DNA from: Dielma sp000508965
GTDB taxonomy: Bacteria > Bacillota_I > Bacilli_A > Erysipelotrichales > Erysipelotrichaceae
Assembly (NCBI GenBank): GCA_000508965.1
Contig: BAHV02000010.1
Span: 434,001-498,000 of the forward strand
Length of the DNA stretch: 64,000 nucleotides
Direction of reading: 5' to 3'
Shown here one piece after another: positions 33,211-41,245 of the stretch. The notes beneath the pieces were generated by a model. That model was not told the DNA's origin, ran no database searches, and saw only the letters and a program-made list of their open reading frames with translations. Position 1 is the first letter of the stretch, and each line of letters starts with the position of its first letter. The translations under genes and the position numbers were made by a program.

Positions 33211-34262
33211 ACTTAAGTAAGCTTCAGGAAGCAATGCGTCAACAAGGTTTAAATCAACTGATTGTTGCTTCACCCAAACAAATTGATTATTTAATAAACC
33301 GCCGCTTTGAATGCGGTGAGCGGCTGCTGGTATTGGTTGTTAAGCCTGATCGAGCAGTTTTAGTACTGAATGAGCTGTTCCCGATCGATCCTATCAATGG
33401 TGTTGAACTGGTAAATTATAATGACTGTGATGACGGTGTTAAGGTAGTTGCTGATTTGCTTGATCCGGGTCATGTCGGTGTAGATGGTGAGTGGCCGAGT
33501 GCGTTTCTAATTCGTTTGATGAAGCTGTACCCAGAGCTTGAAATCAGTGATGAAACAGATATAATCTCAGATCTTCGGGCAATAAAAAATGCTGATGAGC
33601 AGGAAAAGATGCGTAAGGCTTCACAGCTGAATGATCAGGTGATGCATGAAGTCAGAAAACTATTGAAGGCAGGTGTGAGTGAGGCAGAGGTTGCCGCTCA
33701 AATTCATGATTTGTTTGTCGCTATCAGCGGTGGTGATGAGAGTTTTGAGACGATTGTCGCATTTAAGGAAAATTGTGCTGATCCGCATTGTATGCCGGGG
33801 AATAAGGTATTGCAGGCAGGAGATAGCATCGTCATTGATATGGGCTGTAAGTATCAGGGATACTGTTCAGATATGACAAGAACCTTCTTCATTAAAGAAA
33901 ATACGATGAAGGAAGTTTATGACCTGGTATTAAAGGCAAACATGGCTGCGAAGCAAGCAGTGAAACCGGGTGTCAGATTCTGTGACATTGATGAAGCAGC
34001 TCGCCGTGTAATTCGCGATGGCGGTTATGGTGAATGTTTTATCCATCGCCTTGGTCATGGGATTGGCATGAGTGTGCATGAACCATATGATGTGAGCGGC
34101 AGCAATGAGCGAATCGTTAAAGCGGGCATGTGTTTCTCAATTGAACCGGGAATATATCTGCCTGGTGTGGGCGGCGTGCGCATTGAGGATTTGGTTCTGG
34201 TAACTGAGGATGGCTGTGAAGTACTGAATCACTATCCGTATGATATTGAAGTGATTGATTAA
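33207..34262 (+). CDS. Xaa-Pro dipeptidase/aminopeptidase (M24)
   Basis: A 351-residue metallopeptidase with a creatinase-type N-terminal domain (about 1-125) and a pita-bread M24 catalytic domain. The metal ligands are seen in order: Asp in VIDMGCKYQGYCSDMTRTF (two Asp), His in HRLGHGIGMSVHEPY, Glu in SIEPGIYLPG and Glu in VRIEDLVLV. It releases N-terminal residues or dipeptides next to proline. The start overlaps mutY (ATGA). A terminator-like hairpin follows at 34306. Confidence 0.94.
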   Translation: MNLSKLQEAMRQQGLNQLIVASPKQIDYLINRRFECGERLLVLVVKPDRAVLVLNELFPIDPINGVELVNYNDCDDGVKVVADLLDPGHVGVDGEWPSAFLIRLMKLYPELEISDETDIISDLRAIKNADEQEKMRKASQLNDQVMHEVRKLLKAGVSEAEVAAQIHDLFVAISGGDESFETIVAFKENCADPHCMPGNKVLQAGDSIVIDMGCKYQGYCSDMTRTFFIKENTMKEVYDLVLKANMAAKQAVKPGVRFCDIDEAARRVIRDGGYGECFIHRLGHGIGMSVHEPYDVSGSNERIVKAGMCFSIEPGIYLPGVGGVRIEDLVLVTEDGCEVLNHYPYDIEVID

Positions 34263-34305
34263 ATGTTCTTTTAATTAAATGTAATATTAATGAAACCTAA
34301 AAAAC

Positions 34306-34356
34306 AATTATGACTTTATGAGAGATTTTGTTTTATATAATGTCATAATTTTTTTG
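34306..34356 (+). terminator. Probable terminator of the malic enzyme-mutY-peptidase run
   Basis: AATTATGAC pairs with GTCATAATT across a 27-base loop and is followed by T-runs. Just downstream, TTTGGTT and AACCAAA (34365-34385) form another inverted repeat before the next promoter, possibly a regulatory site. Confidence 0.55.
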
Positions 34357-34397
34357 TGCACAATTTTGGTTAATATAAAACCAAATAAAAACGTTCA

Positions 34398-34426
34398 TTG
34401 ACTTAATAAATGCATAAAGTTATAAT
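34398..34426 (+). promoter_or_regulatory. Sigma-A promoter of the TrpA-like gene
   Basis: TTGACT (34398-34403), 17 bases, TATAAT (34421-34426). It is followed at once by the A/G-rich direct-repeat element shared with the deoR promoter. Confidence 0.8.
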
Positions 34427-34447
34427 AAAAGAAAGTAAAAGAAAACA
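34427..34447 (+). promoter_or_regulatory. Candidate DeoR-family operator, copy 1
   Basis: AAAAGAAAGTAAAAGAAAACA directly after the -10 box, covering the expected transcription start. It matches the element at 35269-35289 in 19 of 21 positions and contains two GAAA-type direct repeats, as expected for DeoR-family sites. Confidence 0.6.
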
Positions 34448-34465
34448 TAAGAAAGGATGAGATGT

Positions 34466-35188
34466 ATGAAATTTATTGGGTATATACCATTTGGTTTCCC
34501 AAATATTGAAAAAAGTATTGAAATTATAGAAACTTATGTTACAGCTGGCTGTAAAGCCTTAGAAATTAGTTTTCCTGCATATGATCCTGTTGATGAAAGT
34601 GAGATGATAACTGAATACATGAGGAAAGCATTGTCGAATTGTAATGATTATGAAAAATATATGACAGGTATTCAATCTGTAAGGGATAGGTATCCTAGTC
34701 TTGAATTAAATTTGTTAATGTTTGTGGATATCATCAATCAAATTGGTTTGGTAAAGTTATGTGATTTTTATAACAAAAACAAAATTGCTTGTATTATTTG
34801 CCCTGATATTGATACAAATAGAGAGTTAAAGGCTTTACTGGTAGACAAGGGGATTAAATTTTCATCTCCAGTTCATTACGATTTTACTGAAGCTGAAATT
34901 AAAAATTGCTTAAGTAATGATGGTTTTGTTTATGTGCAAGCTTTTCCTATTAAAGATCAAAAAGTTATTGAAGGTTATGATACACCGGAAAAGATAATCT
35001 CTTATTTAAAAAAAGTGGGGGTAAAGCAGTCTATTTATGCAGGTGTTGGTATAAAAACTGTGGAGGATGTTCAACTCATTAAAGCTGCTGGTGCTGATGG
35101 ATTTTTTGTTGGCGGCACGTTAATGCGTATTATGGAAGATGATAATCTTTCATTAGTGATTAAACAATTTATAGATGCAGGTAAATAA
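34466..35188 (+). CDS. TrpA-like TIM-barrel protein
   Basis: A 240-residue protein related to tryptophan synthase alpha subunit. It matches across the barrel: YIPFGFPNIEKS at the start, the acid of ALEISFP (Glu33, equivalent to catalytic Glu49 of TrpA), DPVDE near the Asp60 position, IICPDIDTN, and YAGVGIKTVEDV with ADGFFVGGTLMRIME forming the phosphate site. No trpB or other trp gene is near; it lies instead with a PTS, a BtpA-like barrel and a hydrolase. TrpA performs a retro-aldol cleavage releasing glyceraldehyde 3-phosphate, so a related cleavage of an imported phosphorylated compound is a reasonable but unproven idea. The start is the ATG at 34466 behind AAAGGA. The DNA is AT-richer than the flanks. 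Confidence 0.82.
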   Translation: MKFIGYIPFGFPNIEKSIEIIETYVTAGCKALEISFPAYDPVDESEMITEYMRKALSNCNDYEKYMTGIQSVRDRYPSLELNLLMFVDIINQIGLVKLCDFYNKNKIACIICPDIDTNRELKALLVDKGIKFSSPVHYDFTEAEIKNCLSNDGFVYVQAFPIKDQKVIEGYDTPEKIISYLKKVGVKQSIYAGVGIKTVEDVQLIKAAGADGFFVGGTLMRIMEDDNLSLVIKQFIDAGK

Positions 35189-35231
35189 AATAAGAAAAAA
35201 AAGGAAAAATAATAAAAAGAAAGTAAATGTG

Positions 35232-35260
35232 TTGACAAAGGCCTATTATTTTGTTAATAT
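35232..35260 (+). promoter_or_regulatory. Sigma-A promoter of the deoR-PTS operon
   Basis: TTGACA (35232-35237), 17 bases, TAATAT (35255-35260). A partial copy of the A/G-rich element (AAAAGAAAGTAAA) lies just upstream of the -35, and a full copy lies downstream. Confidence 0.8.
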
Positions 35261-35268
35261 TTGTATAT

Positions 35269-35289
35269 AAAAGAAAGAAAAAGAAAGCA
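35269..35289 (+). promoter_or_regulatory. Candidate DeoR-family operator, copy 2
   Basis: AAAAGAAAGAAAAAGAAAGCA at the expected transcription start of the deoR gene. It matches the copy at 34427-34447 closely and has the same distance to its promoter, so both promoters are probably repressed by the same DeoR-family protein. Confidence 0.6.
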
Positions 35290-35322
35290 AAAATAAAAGG
35301 ATGTCATAGGTGAGGAAAGCAA

Positions 35323-36081
35323 ATGTTTCAAGAAGAAAGATTAAAATTTATTGTAGATTATGTCACTAAAAATAAAAAGGCATCTACAAAAGAATTGAGT
35401 GAGCTGTTGAATACATCGGTTGTCACTATTAGAGCTGATCTTAAAATTCTGCAGGAAAAAGATTTATTAGTTAAAACCCATGGTGGAGTTATGATTAATT
35501 CTTATAAAATAAACGATGTTATTCCATCTAATGTTAAATTTCAAAAGTTTAAGCGTGAAAAAGCTAAGATAGCAGAGATAGCAAATCGTTATATTTCAGA
35601 AGGCGATATTCTTATTATAGATTCTGGGTCAACAACCCTCGAATTAGCAAAATGCATAACCGCTGATAATTTAACAGCTTTTACAAATGATTTGCAGATA
35701 GCTATTGAATTATCAAAGAAAAGAAACATCGATCTAACAGTTTCTGGAGGAACACTTATTCCGGATGTTTATACATTAACCAGTTATGAAGCAGTTAACT
35801 TTTATAAGCATTTACATGTAGAAAAATTGTTTCTTAGCTGTGATGCCATAGATGCTGAATTTGGTATTTCTAATCGTGATAAGCGCGAGGTGGAAATAAA
35901 AAAGGCTATGTTAAAGGCAGCTAATGAAGTTATTCTGATGGCTGATCACAGTAAAATGAATAACAGTGTTTTATTGCAGGTAGCTGATTTTGAAGATATT
36001 GATAAACTAATTGCTGATGATATACCGGCCGATTTAAGAGCCGTTATTCAAGGCAAAGGAGTTGAAATAATTACTGAATAG
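35323..36081 (+). CDS. DeoR-family transcriptional repressor
   Basis: A 252-residue regulator. The N-terminal winged helix (FQEERLKFIVDYV, then LSELLNTSVVTIRADLKIL and THGGVM) is the DeoR DNA-binding domain. The C-terminal DeoRC sugar-phosphate sensor domain has ILIIDSGSTTLELAK, FTNDLQIAIEL, SGGTL and the LSCDAID and MADHSKMN segments. Such proteins usually release DNA when a phosphorylated sugar intermediate binds. It is the first gene of the PTS operon and probably controls both itself and the TrpA-like gene through the shared A/G-rich element. Confidence 0.94.
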   Translation: MFQEERLKFIVDYVTKNKKASTKELSELLNTSVVTIRADLKILQEKDLLVKTHGGVMINSYKINDVIPSNVKFQKFKREKAKIAEIANRYISEGDILIIDSGSTTLELAKCITADNLTAFTNDLQIAIELSKKRNIDLTVSGGTLIPDVYTLTSYEAVNFYKHLHVEKLFLSCDAIDAEFGISNRDKREVEIKKAMLKAANEVILMADHSKMNNSVLLQVADFEDIDKLIADDIPADLRAVIQGKGVEIITE

Positions 36082-36092
36082 GAGGGAAAAAT

Positions 36093-36581
36093 ATGTCAGT
36101 AACATTAGCAAGAATTGATGATCGTTTAATTCACGGACAGATTGTGCATGCATGGATTGAATATTCTAAGGCAAAACACCTTTTAATTGCAGATGATTTT
36201 GCGTCAACTGATAAAACATCTCAGCTAATGTTAAGGTTGGCAGCTCCCAAGACTATTAAATTAGTAATTCTCTCTTTAGAGAAAACGATTAATTATATAA
36301 AAGAATATGAAAATGAACCAATCTTTCTGATTGTACGTAATCCAGAGAATATGCTTAGATTGTTGAATCTGGGTTTAGTCCTTTCTGATATCAACTTAGG
36401 TAATATTAGTATGACCAAGTCACAAACTGGCAGAAAAATGCTTTTAAAAAATATTCATGTTGAACAGAATGATGTTGATTGTTTGAAGGCAATAGCCGAA
36501 AAAGGCGTTTATATATATATAAAATTGGTACCAGATGAACGTTCAATTGATGCTATTGACCTGATAAATAAGAAATACTAA
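36093..36581 (+). CDS. PTS IIB component, mannose/sorbose family
   Basis: A 162-residue cytoplasmic phosphotransferase. The phosphorylated His is His14 in ARIDDRLIHGQ, the family signature; the remainder (HLLIADDFA, RLAAPKTI, DINLGNISMT) matches IIB of mannose-type systems. It passes phosphate from IIA to the sugar during import through IIC/IID. It starts 11 bases after deoR with GGAGGG. IIC follows after 19 bases. Confidence 0.95.
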   Translation: MSVTLARIDDRLIHGQIVHAWIEYSKAKHLLIADDFASTDKTSQLMLRLAAPKTIKLVILSLEKTINYIKEYENEPIFLIVRNPENMLRLLNLGLVLSDINLGNISMTKSQTGRKMLLKNIHVEQNDVDCLKAIAEKGVYIYIKLVPDERSIDAIDLINKKY

Positions 36582-36600
36582 AGAAAGGAAAGGGGTCATT

Positions 36601-37350
36601 ATGTCATTATTAACTCAGGCACTTATCGCTTCATTGGTAATGTTCATCGTGTGGCTGGATTATGAATGGATTCATGTCTGGACATATCGTCCAATTGTTT
36701 TAGGTCCTTTGATGGGCATCTGCCTAGGGAATCTGCAGATTGGACTTGAAGTAGGTGCAACCGTAGAATTAATGTTTTTAGCCACTGTATGGGTTGGCTC
36801 AGCTGTACCGCCGAATGAAATATTATCGGCTGGTATTGCTACTGCTTTAGCAGTTACAACAGGGGATGCAACGGTAGCTATCGCTACAGCGCTGCCAATT
36901 GCAATATTGGGCAGTGCATTACTTACATTTAGGAATACGTTTATGAATACCTTTGCGATGCAGCATTTTGAAAAGGCGGCTGGCAAAGCAAACATAAAAG
37001 GAATGAAATTTTGGGGTATTATCATTCCTGTAGGTCTTTATCATTTAGTATTATTCGTTATACCAACATTCATTGCAGTATATTTTGGAGCAGATGTCTG
37101 TGTAACAGTATTAGAAATGATACCTCCAGAAGTACTGGCAGCAATTAACTGCGGAGGGCGCATGATTGGTGCTGTCGGACTTGCTTTATTATTAAAATCT
37201 ATTAACTTTTATAGAGCTTGGCCATTCTTCTTTTTGGGCTTCATATTTTCTGCTTATCTTGGTGTAGGTAACTTAGGTATTACAATGCTGGCGGTTGTTG
37301 TTGTAGGAATCATCTACATGTATAGGGAAAAGACTGCCAGTAATAAGTAG
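36601..37350 (+). CDS. PTS IIC component, mannose family
   Basis: A 249-residue membrane protein with about seven hydrophobic segments. RPIVLGPLMGICLGNLQIGLEVGATVELMFL at the N-terminus (here spread over residues 31-60) is the hallmark of mannose-family IIC, together with the later GVGNLGITML. It forms the sugar path with IID. It lies between the IIB and IID genes. The substrate is not readable from the sequence. Confidence 0.95.
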   Translation: MSLLTQALIASLVMFIVWLDYEWIHVWTYRPIVLGPLMGICLGNLQIGLEVGATVELMFLATVWVGSAVPPNEILSAGIATALAVTTGDATVAIATALPIAILGSALLTFRNTFMNTFAMQHFEKAAGKANIKGMKFWGIIIPVGLYHLVLFVIPTFIAVYFGADVCVTVLEMIPPEVLAAINCGGRMIGAVGLALLLKSINFYRAWPFFFLGFIFSAYLGVGNLGITMLAVVVVGIIYMYREKTASNK

Positions 37351-37361
37351 GAGGAATAATC

Positions 37362-38177
37362 ATGGCTAAATTAGAAAAAAGTGATTTATGGAAGCTGTTT
37401 TGGTCAAGTCAATGGTTCACGGTTGGATGTAATAACGAAAAGTTTGAATCAATGGGTTTTACATTATCGTTAATACCAATTATCGAGAAACTATATAGTA
37501 ATGAGGAAGATCGCAAAGCTGCTTATTTGCGGCATCAGGAAATATTTCTGACTGAGGCTCAATGTGCAAAGACAGTTATTGGCATAACTGCAGCTATGGA
37601 AGAACGTTATGCTAATGAAGGCGACATTCCCGTTGAGTCAATCGGTGCAATTAAAGCAGCTATGATGGGGCCTTTAGCTGGTATTGGTGATACGCTATAT
37701 CATGGTACATTACGTCCAATCTTTGCAGGGATTGCGGTTAGTTTGGTAGCAGCAAGCGGATATACTAGCCCGCTAGGATCAATTCTGTTCTTCTTTATCA
37801 TGGGTGGTATTGGTCAATTAATTAATTGGTTCGGTATCTTTAAGGGATATGAGAAAGGCGTTGAACTTGTTGCAAACATTGAAGAAGCAGGTCTTATTGA
37901 CAAAATAAGAGATTATGCTTCTGTCTTAGGTTGCATTATCATGGGTGGATTTTCAGCTGTATTTGTTACAATAAATCTAGGTATAGAATATAATGCCGGA
38001 GAATCAGTAGTGAATCTGCAAAATACTTTAGATAGTATGATTCCGCATTTGCTGCCAATGACATATACATTATTCTTGTATTATTTAATTACCAAGAAGA
38101 AGGCTAATCCTATTGTATTAATGGTAGTAACCATGGTAGTAGGGGCAATTGGTTATTTATTAGGAATCTTTGCGTAA
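37362..38177 (+). CDS. PTS IID component, mannose family
   Basis: A 271-residue membrane-associated protein that completes the IIC-IID channel. Family features are the N-terminal LWKLFWSSQWFTVGCNNEKF, KAAMMGPLAGIGDTLYHGTLRPIFAGIA and the hydrophobic C-terminal part. It begins 11 bases after IIC. The hydrolase gene follows within 52 bases. Confidence 0.95.
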   Translation: MAKLEKSDLWKLFWSSQWFTVGCNNEKFESMGFTLSLIPIIEKLYSNEEDRKAAYLRHQEIFLTEAQCAKTVIGITAAMEERYANEGDIPVESIGAIKAAMMGPLAGIGDTLYHGTLRPIFAGIAVSLVAASGYTSPLGSILFFFIMGGIGQLINWFGIFKGYEKGVELVANIEEAGLIDKIRDYASVLGCIIMGGFSAVFVTINLGIEYNAGESVVNLQNTLDSMIPHLLPMTYTLFLYYLITKKKANPIVLMVVTMVVGAIGYLLGIFA

Positions 38178-38228
38178 AAGATGTCTTAATAAGATAATTT
38201 GATGCTGAAAGGATGTCTGGTAGGATCT

Positions 38229-39698
38229 ATGAATAATTTAGAAAAAAGTAATTGTTTAGAAGAGAATTTATCTCCGGATAGTGTATTAAAATTTATAAAA
38301 AATATTGAAAAGATAATTGAACCACATGGTATTGTAATGATTAAAAATGGCAAAATTATTTTAGACGCTAAGTGGGAACCTTATTCTACCGCTAAACCTC
38401 ATGCAGTTAATTCAGTAACTAAAACTTTTATAGGTATTGCTATTGGATTATTATATGATAAAGGTTTGATTCGTTTAGAGGATAAAGTAATTAATTTTTT
38501 CCCGGAAGTCAAAATAGATATACATAATCCACAAGTTAGAGAAATGACAATCAAAAACGTTTTAACAATGTCGATGGGACAAATAACTACACCTATATTA
38601 GATGCTGATCGCAGTTGGGTAAGTGCTTTGTTGAATAATCCTGTTACTTATACACCTGGAAGTATGTTTCATTATGATTCATTGGCTTCGTATTTATTGT
38701 CAGCTATCTATACAAAAGTTAAAGGTGAAAGTGTTGCCGCAGGACTTCAGCGAGAATTATTTATTCCCCTTGGTATCGAGAATGCATATTTTTTTGATAA
38801 TAAAGAGGGAGTAACGATTGGTGGCTTAGGTTTATTTATTCCTACCATCGGTTTAGCTCAAACTGGATATATGCTGATGAATCATGGCGTTTATGCGGGA
38901 CACAGGATATTGTCTAAGGAATGGTGTCGGATGCAATTAGCCAAACAAATTGAAAATGCTGCTGCGTTTGCACCAAGCAAGCATGAGAGCCGTCAGGGTT
39001 ATGGTTTTCAATGCTGGCATTGTGTAAACGGCGGTGTTAGAATGTCGGGGTTATGGGGGCAAATGTGCCTTATGATGCCAGAATATAATTTTGTAATGGC
39101 CATTAACGCGAGGGGCTCAAGCTCTCAGCCGGTTCTAGATATATTTAATAAAACTATTTTACCAGCATTACAAAATGGAAATATTGAAGGTAGTCAATGC
39201 GAACTTGATAATTATCTCAGTACTCGTAAAGTAACAATTAATAATTATGATTTCACTTCCTATATGAAAGATATCATCGATAATAAAGAAGTGAATGTCA
39301 GTGCTGATGATATTTATGATGTCTCTAGATTTAAAATTACATTTGAAGGTGATTTGCTTTTGTTTGAAGTTGAGAGAAAGAATAAAACATATAATTGTAT
39401 TTATCAGCATAATTGTTTGAGGAAAGGTAAATCTAATATTGTAGATTTGTTTCCTCCTTATTATGATTCTCTGGCTAAGCCTAAAAATGAATTATTGAAC
39501 TACAATGAACCAGTATGCTTTGCGCATTATATTTGGGAAGATGAAGGCACTCTCTTACTGACTGCCTTATTTGATAATGAAGCCACACACTTTATAATTC
39601 GCATTCATTTTGATTATGAATATGCGGCTTTTGAGTGGCAGCCTCTATCGTGTTTTACAAAATTTGAACATGTGATTGTTCACGGGAGATATGTATGA
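38229..39698 (+). CDS. Cytoplasmic beta-lactamase-fold serine hydrolase
   Basis: A 489-residue protein without a signal peptide. The class C beta-lactamase/esterase fold (about residues 30-325) is marked by Ser62-Val-Thr-Lys65 (SxxK), Tyr149-Asp-Ser (YxN-like) and a GLWGQM segment in the place of the third motif. The last 160 residues form a separate strand-rich domain of unknown role. The location between IID and IIA genes and the lack of export signal suggest that it removes an acyl or amide group from the imported, phosphorylated substrate; this is inference. The start is the ATG at 38229 after GGTAGGA; starts at 38199 and 38202 are in frame. Confidence 0.85.
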   Translation: MNNLEKSNCLEENLSPDSVLKFIKNIEKIIEPHGIVMIKNGKIILDAKWEPYSTAKPHAVNSVTKTFIGIAIGLLYDKGLIRLEDKVINFFPEVKIDIHNPQVREMTIKNVLTMSMGQITTPILDADRSWVSALLNNPVTYTPGSMFHYDSLASYLLSAIYTKVKGESVAAGLQRELFIPLGIENAYFFDNKEGVTIGGLGLFIPTIGLAQTGYMLMNHGVYAGHRILSKEWCRMQLAKQIENAAAFAPSKHESRQGYGFQCWHCVNGGVRMSGLWGQMCLMMPEYNFVMAINARGSSSQPVLDIFNKTILPALQNGNIEGSQCELDNYLSTRKVTINNYDFTSYMKDIIDNKEVNVSADDIYDVSRFKITFEGDLLLFEVERKNKTYNCIYQHNCLRKGKSNIVDLFPPYYDSLAKPKNELLNYNEPVCFAHYIWEDEGTLLLTALFDNEATHFIIRIHFDYEYAAFEWQPLSCFTKFEHVIVHGRYV

Positions 39699-40102
39699 TT
39701 GGTGTTTTATTGATAAGTCATGGTAATTTCTCAGTTGGAATTAAAAATTCAGCTGAAATGTTTTTCAGTAATTCAATTGATGCATTTGATGCAATTGTAT
39801 ATAACGAGAATATAAGTTTGGAACAATTTGATGAACTGCTTAAAAATAAAATTCAAGAACTGAATGATGGCTCAGGAATTGTCATTCTTGGTGATCTTGC
39901 TGGTGGAACACCAATAAATCATTCAATTTCTCTATTGAATGATGATGTTTATCTAATTGCTGGTTTTAATTTTAATTTATTAATTGATTTATTAATTAAA
40001 CGTAAGGTTCACTCTCATATCAGTGGATTAAATTTACACGATATGATTGAAGAGGCAAAATCAGGGATGATTTTCATTAATGAATTACTGGAGGTGTTAT
40101 AA
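39695..40102 (+). CDS. PTS IIA component, mannose family
   Basis: A 135-residue protein of the EIIA-Man fold. His9 in GVLLISHGN is the phosphorylation site, and VILGDLAGGTPINHS is the second signature. It takes phosphate from HPr and gives it to IIB. Having IIA as a separate gene after the hydrolase is unusual in order but normal in function. It overlaps the hydrolase gene by 4 bases and is directly adjacent to the BtpA-like gene. Confidence 0.95.
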   Translation: MIGVLLISHGNFSVGIKNSAEMFFSNSIDAFDAIVYNENISLEQFDELLKNKIQELNDGSGIVILGDLAGGTPINHSISLLNDDVYLIAGFNFNLLIDLLIKRKVHSHISGLNLHDMIEEAKSGMIFINELLEVL

Positions 40103-40906
40103 TTGAAATTTATTGATTTATTTAATAGAAAGCCCATAATTGGGATGGTTCACTTGCTGCCTTTACCCTCAAGTCCATTATTTGATGGCGATTTAGATAA
40201 AATCGAAGCACGGGCCATAGCTGATGCTGAAGCATTGATTCAAGGCGGTGTAGATGCCTTTATTATTGAAAATTTTGGAGATGTACCTTATGATAATACA
40301 ATATCTCTAGAAGCTTATTCAGTGATGTTGTCAATAACAAATAAAATCAGACAAATGACTGAAATACCATTTGGATTGAATATACAATTTAATTGTATTG
40401 AACATGAATGGTCGATGGCATATGCTTCTAAAGCTGATTTTATCAGAGTTGAATCTTTTGTAGAAAATCGAATTGGAACTCACGGCATCAGTTTTGCCAG
40501 TGCTCCTAAACTAATGAGGATGAAAAACTCATATCCTGCTAAAAGCATGATTTTCTCTGATATTAATGTTAAGCATACATATCCTATGACTGAAATTACC
40601 ATGGCAGATGCCGCTCATGAAGCAATTGAGTCGGGTAGTGATGCAGTAATCGTTACTGGCAAGATAACAGGTCAGAATCCTAAGTTAGAAGATGTACAGG
40701 ATTTAAAGAAAAAAATTAGAAATATACCAATTTTAATAGGCAGCGGTGTAAATTCAGAGAATGCTAATGAGTTTTTACAAGTGGCTGATGGTATAATTAT
40801 AGGTAGTTCTTTAAAATATAACGGTGATGTATATCAAGGAATTGATTCACTACGAGTAAAGAATTTTATGAATATTGTCAAGGGACATCAGGCATTTGCA
40901 GAATGA
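40103..40906 (+). CDS. BtpA/SgcQ-family TIM-barrel protein
   Basis: A 267-residue protein of the BtpA family. Typical stretches are IIGMVHLLPLPSSP at the start, ADAEALIQGGVDAFIIENFGDVP, LGLN-type FGLNIQFN, ADFIRVESFVENRIGTHG, SDINVKH and the C-terminal phosphate-binding ILIGSGVN with DGIIIGSSLK. The family includes E. coli SgcQ from a cryptic PTS gene set and BtpA of cyanobacteria; no reaction is established in what I can recall. The start codon is TTG at 40103, six bases after GGAGGTG. It is the last gene of the operon, so a catabolic role for the imported sugar is likely. Confidence 0.9.
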   Translation: MKFIDLFNRKPIIGMVHLLPLPSSPLFDGDLDKIEARAIADAEALIQGGVDAFIIENFGDVPYDNTISLEAYSVMLSITNKIRQMTEIPFGLNIQFNCIEHEWSMAYASKADFIRVESFVENRIGTHGISFASAPKLMRMKNSYPAKSMIFSDINVKHTYPMTEITMADAAHEAIESGSDAVIVTGKITGQNPKLEDVQDLKKKIRNIPILIGSGVNSENANEFLQVADGIIIGSSLKYNGDVYQGIDSLRVKNFMNIVKGHQAFAE

Positions 40907-40919
40907 TGTTTACAAATAT

Positions 40920-40956
40920 ACAGCAGAAGGTATTTTAAACCATCTGCTGTTTTATT
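40920..40956 (+). terminator. Rho-independent terminator of the PTS operon
   Basis: ACAGCAGA pairs with TCTGCTGT, with inner GGT/ACC pairing, followed by TTTATT. Confidence 0.8.
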
Positions 40957-41245
40957 ATTGATGACGTTTTGCCAGCCCCTTTTTGAATCAGTGCTTCCTG
41001 CAAAAGTGATGAAAAGTTTATATTCTCCGTTTCTGCCAATTGATTCAGCCATGCAGGAAGAGTTATATTTTTTCTGATAGATTTAGTGCTGTAAGTTTTG
41101 GCCATGCATCTATATCGATGCTGATCAATGCGGTATAGGCATTCTCACTGGTTTTATATTTAAAAATATCTGAAGCAGACGGCGGCATAATACCACCTAT
41201 CGAACCATTGCTTTAGGCGTCATAGGCTTCCTCAGCTTGTCTTAT
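40935..41245 (-). pseudogene. hicB: Decayed HicB-family antitoxin
   Basis: On the minus strand, three pieces of a HicB-type antitoxin can be read: RQAEEAYDA followed by a stop (TAA at 41213-41215) and PPSASDI; then ENAYTALISIDIDAW; then, after a frameshift near 41100-41110, STKSIRKNITLPAWLNQLAE and NFSSLLQEALIQKG, ending at 40935. The last piece is the ribbon-helix-helix-like tail typical of HicB (KSVRKNITIPAWL...INFSQVLQEAL). With one stop and one frameshift it cannot make a whole protein. The N-terminal third and a hicA toxin gene are not found in the rest of the gap to 41535. Confidence 0.7.

Noticed and set aside
40935..41245. Functional HicAB toxin-antitoxin system
   Set aside because: Stop codon, frameshift and no hicA gene; called a pseudogene instead.
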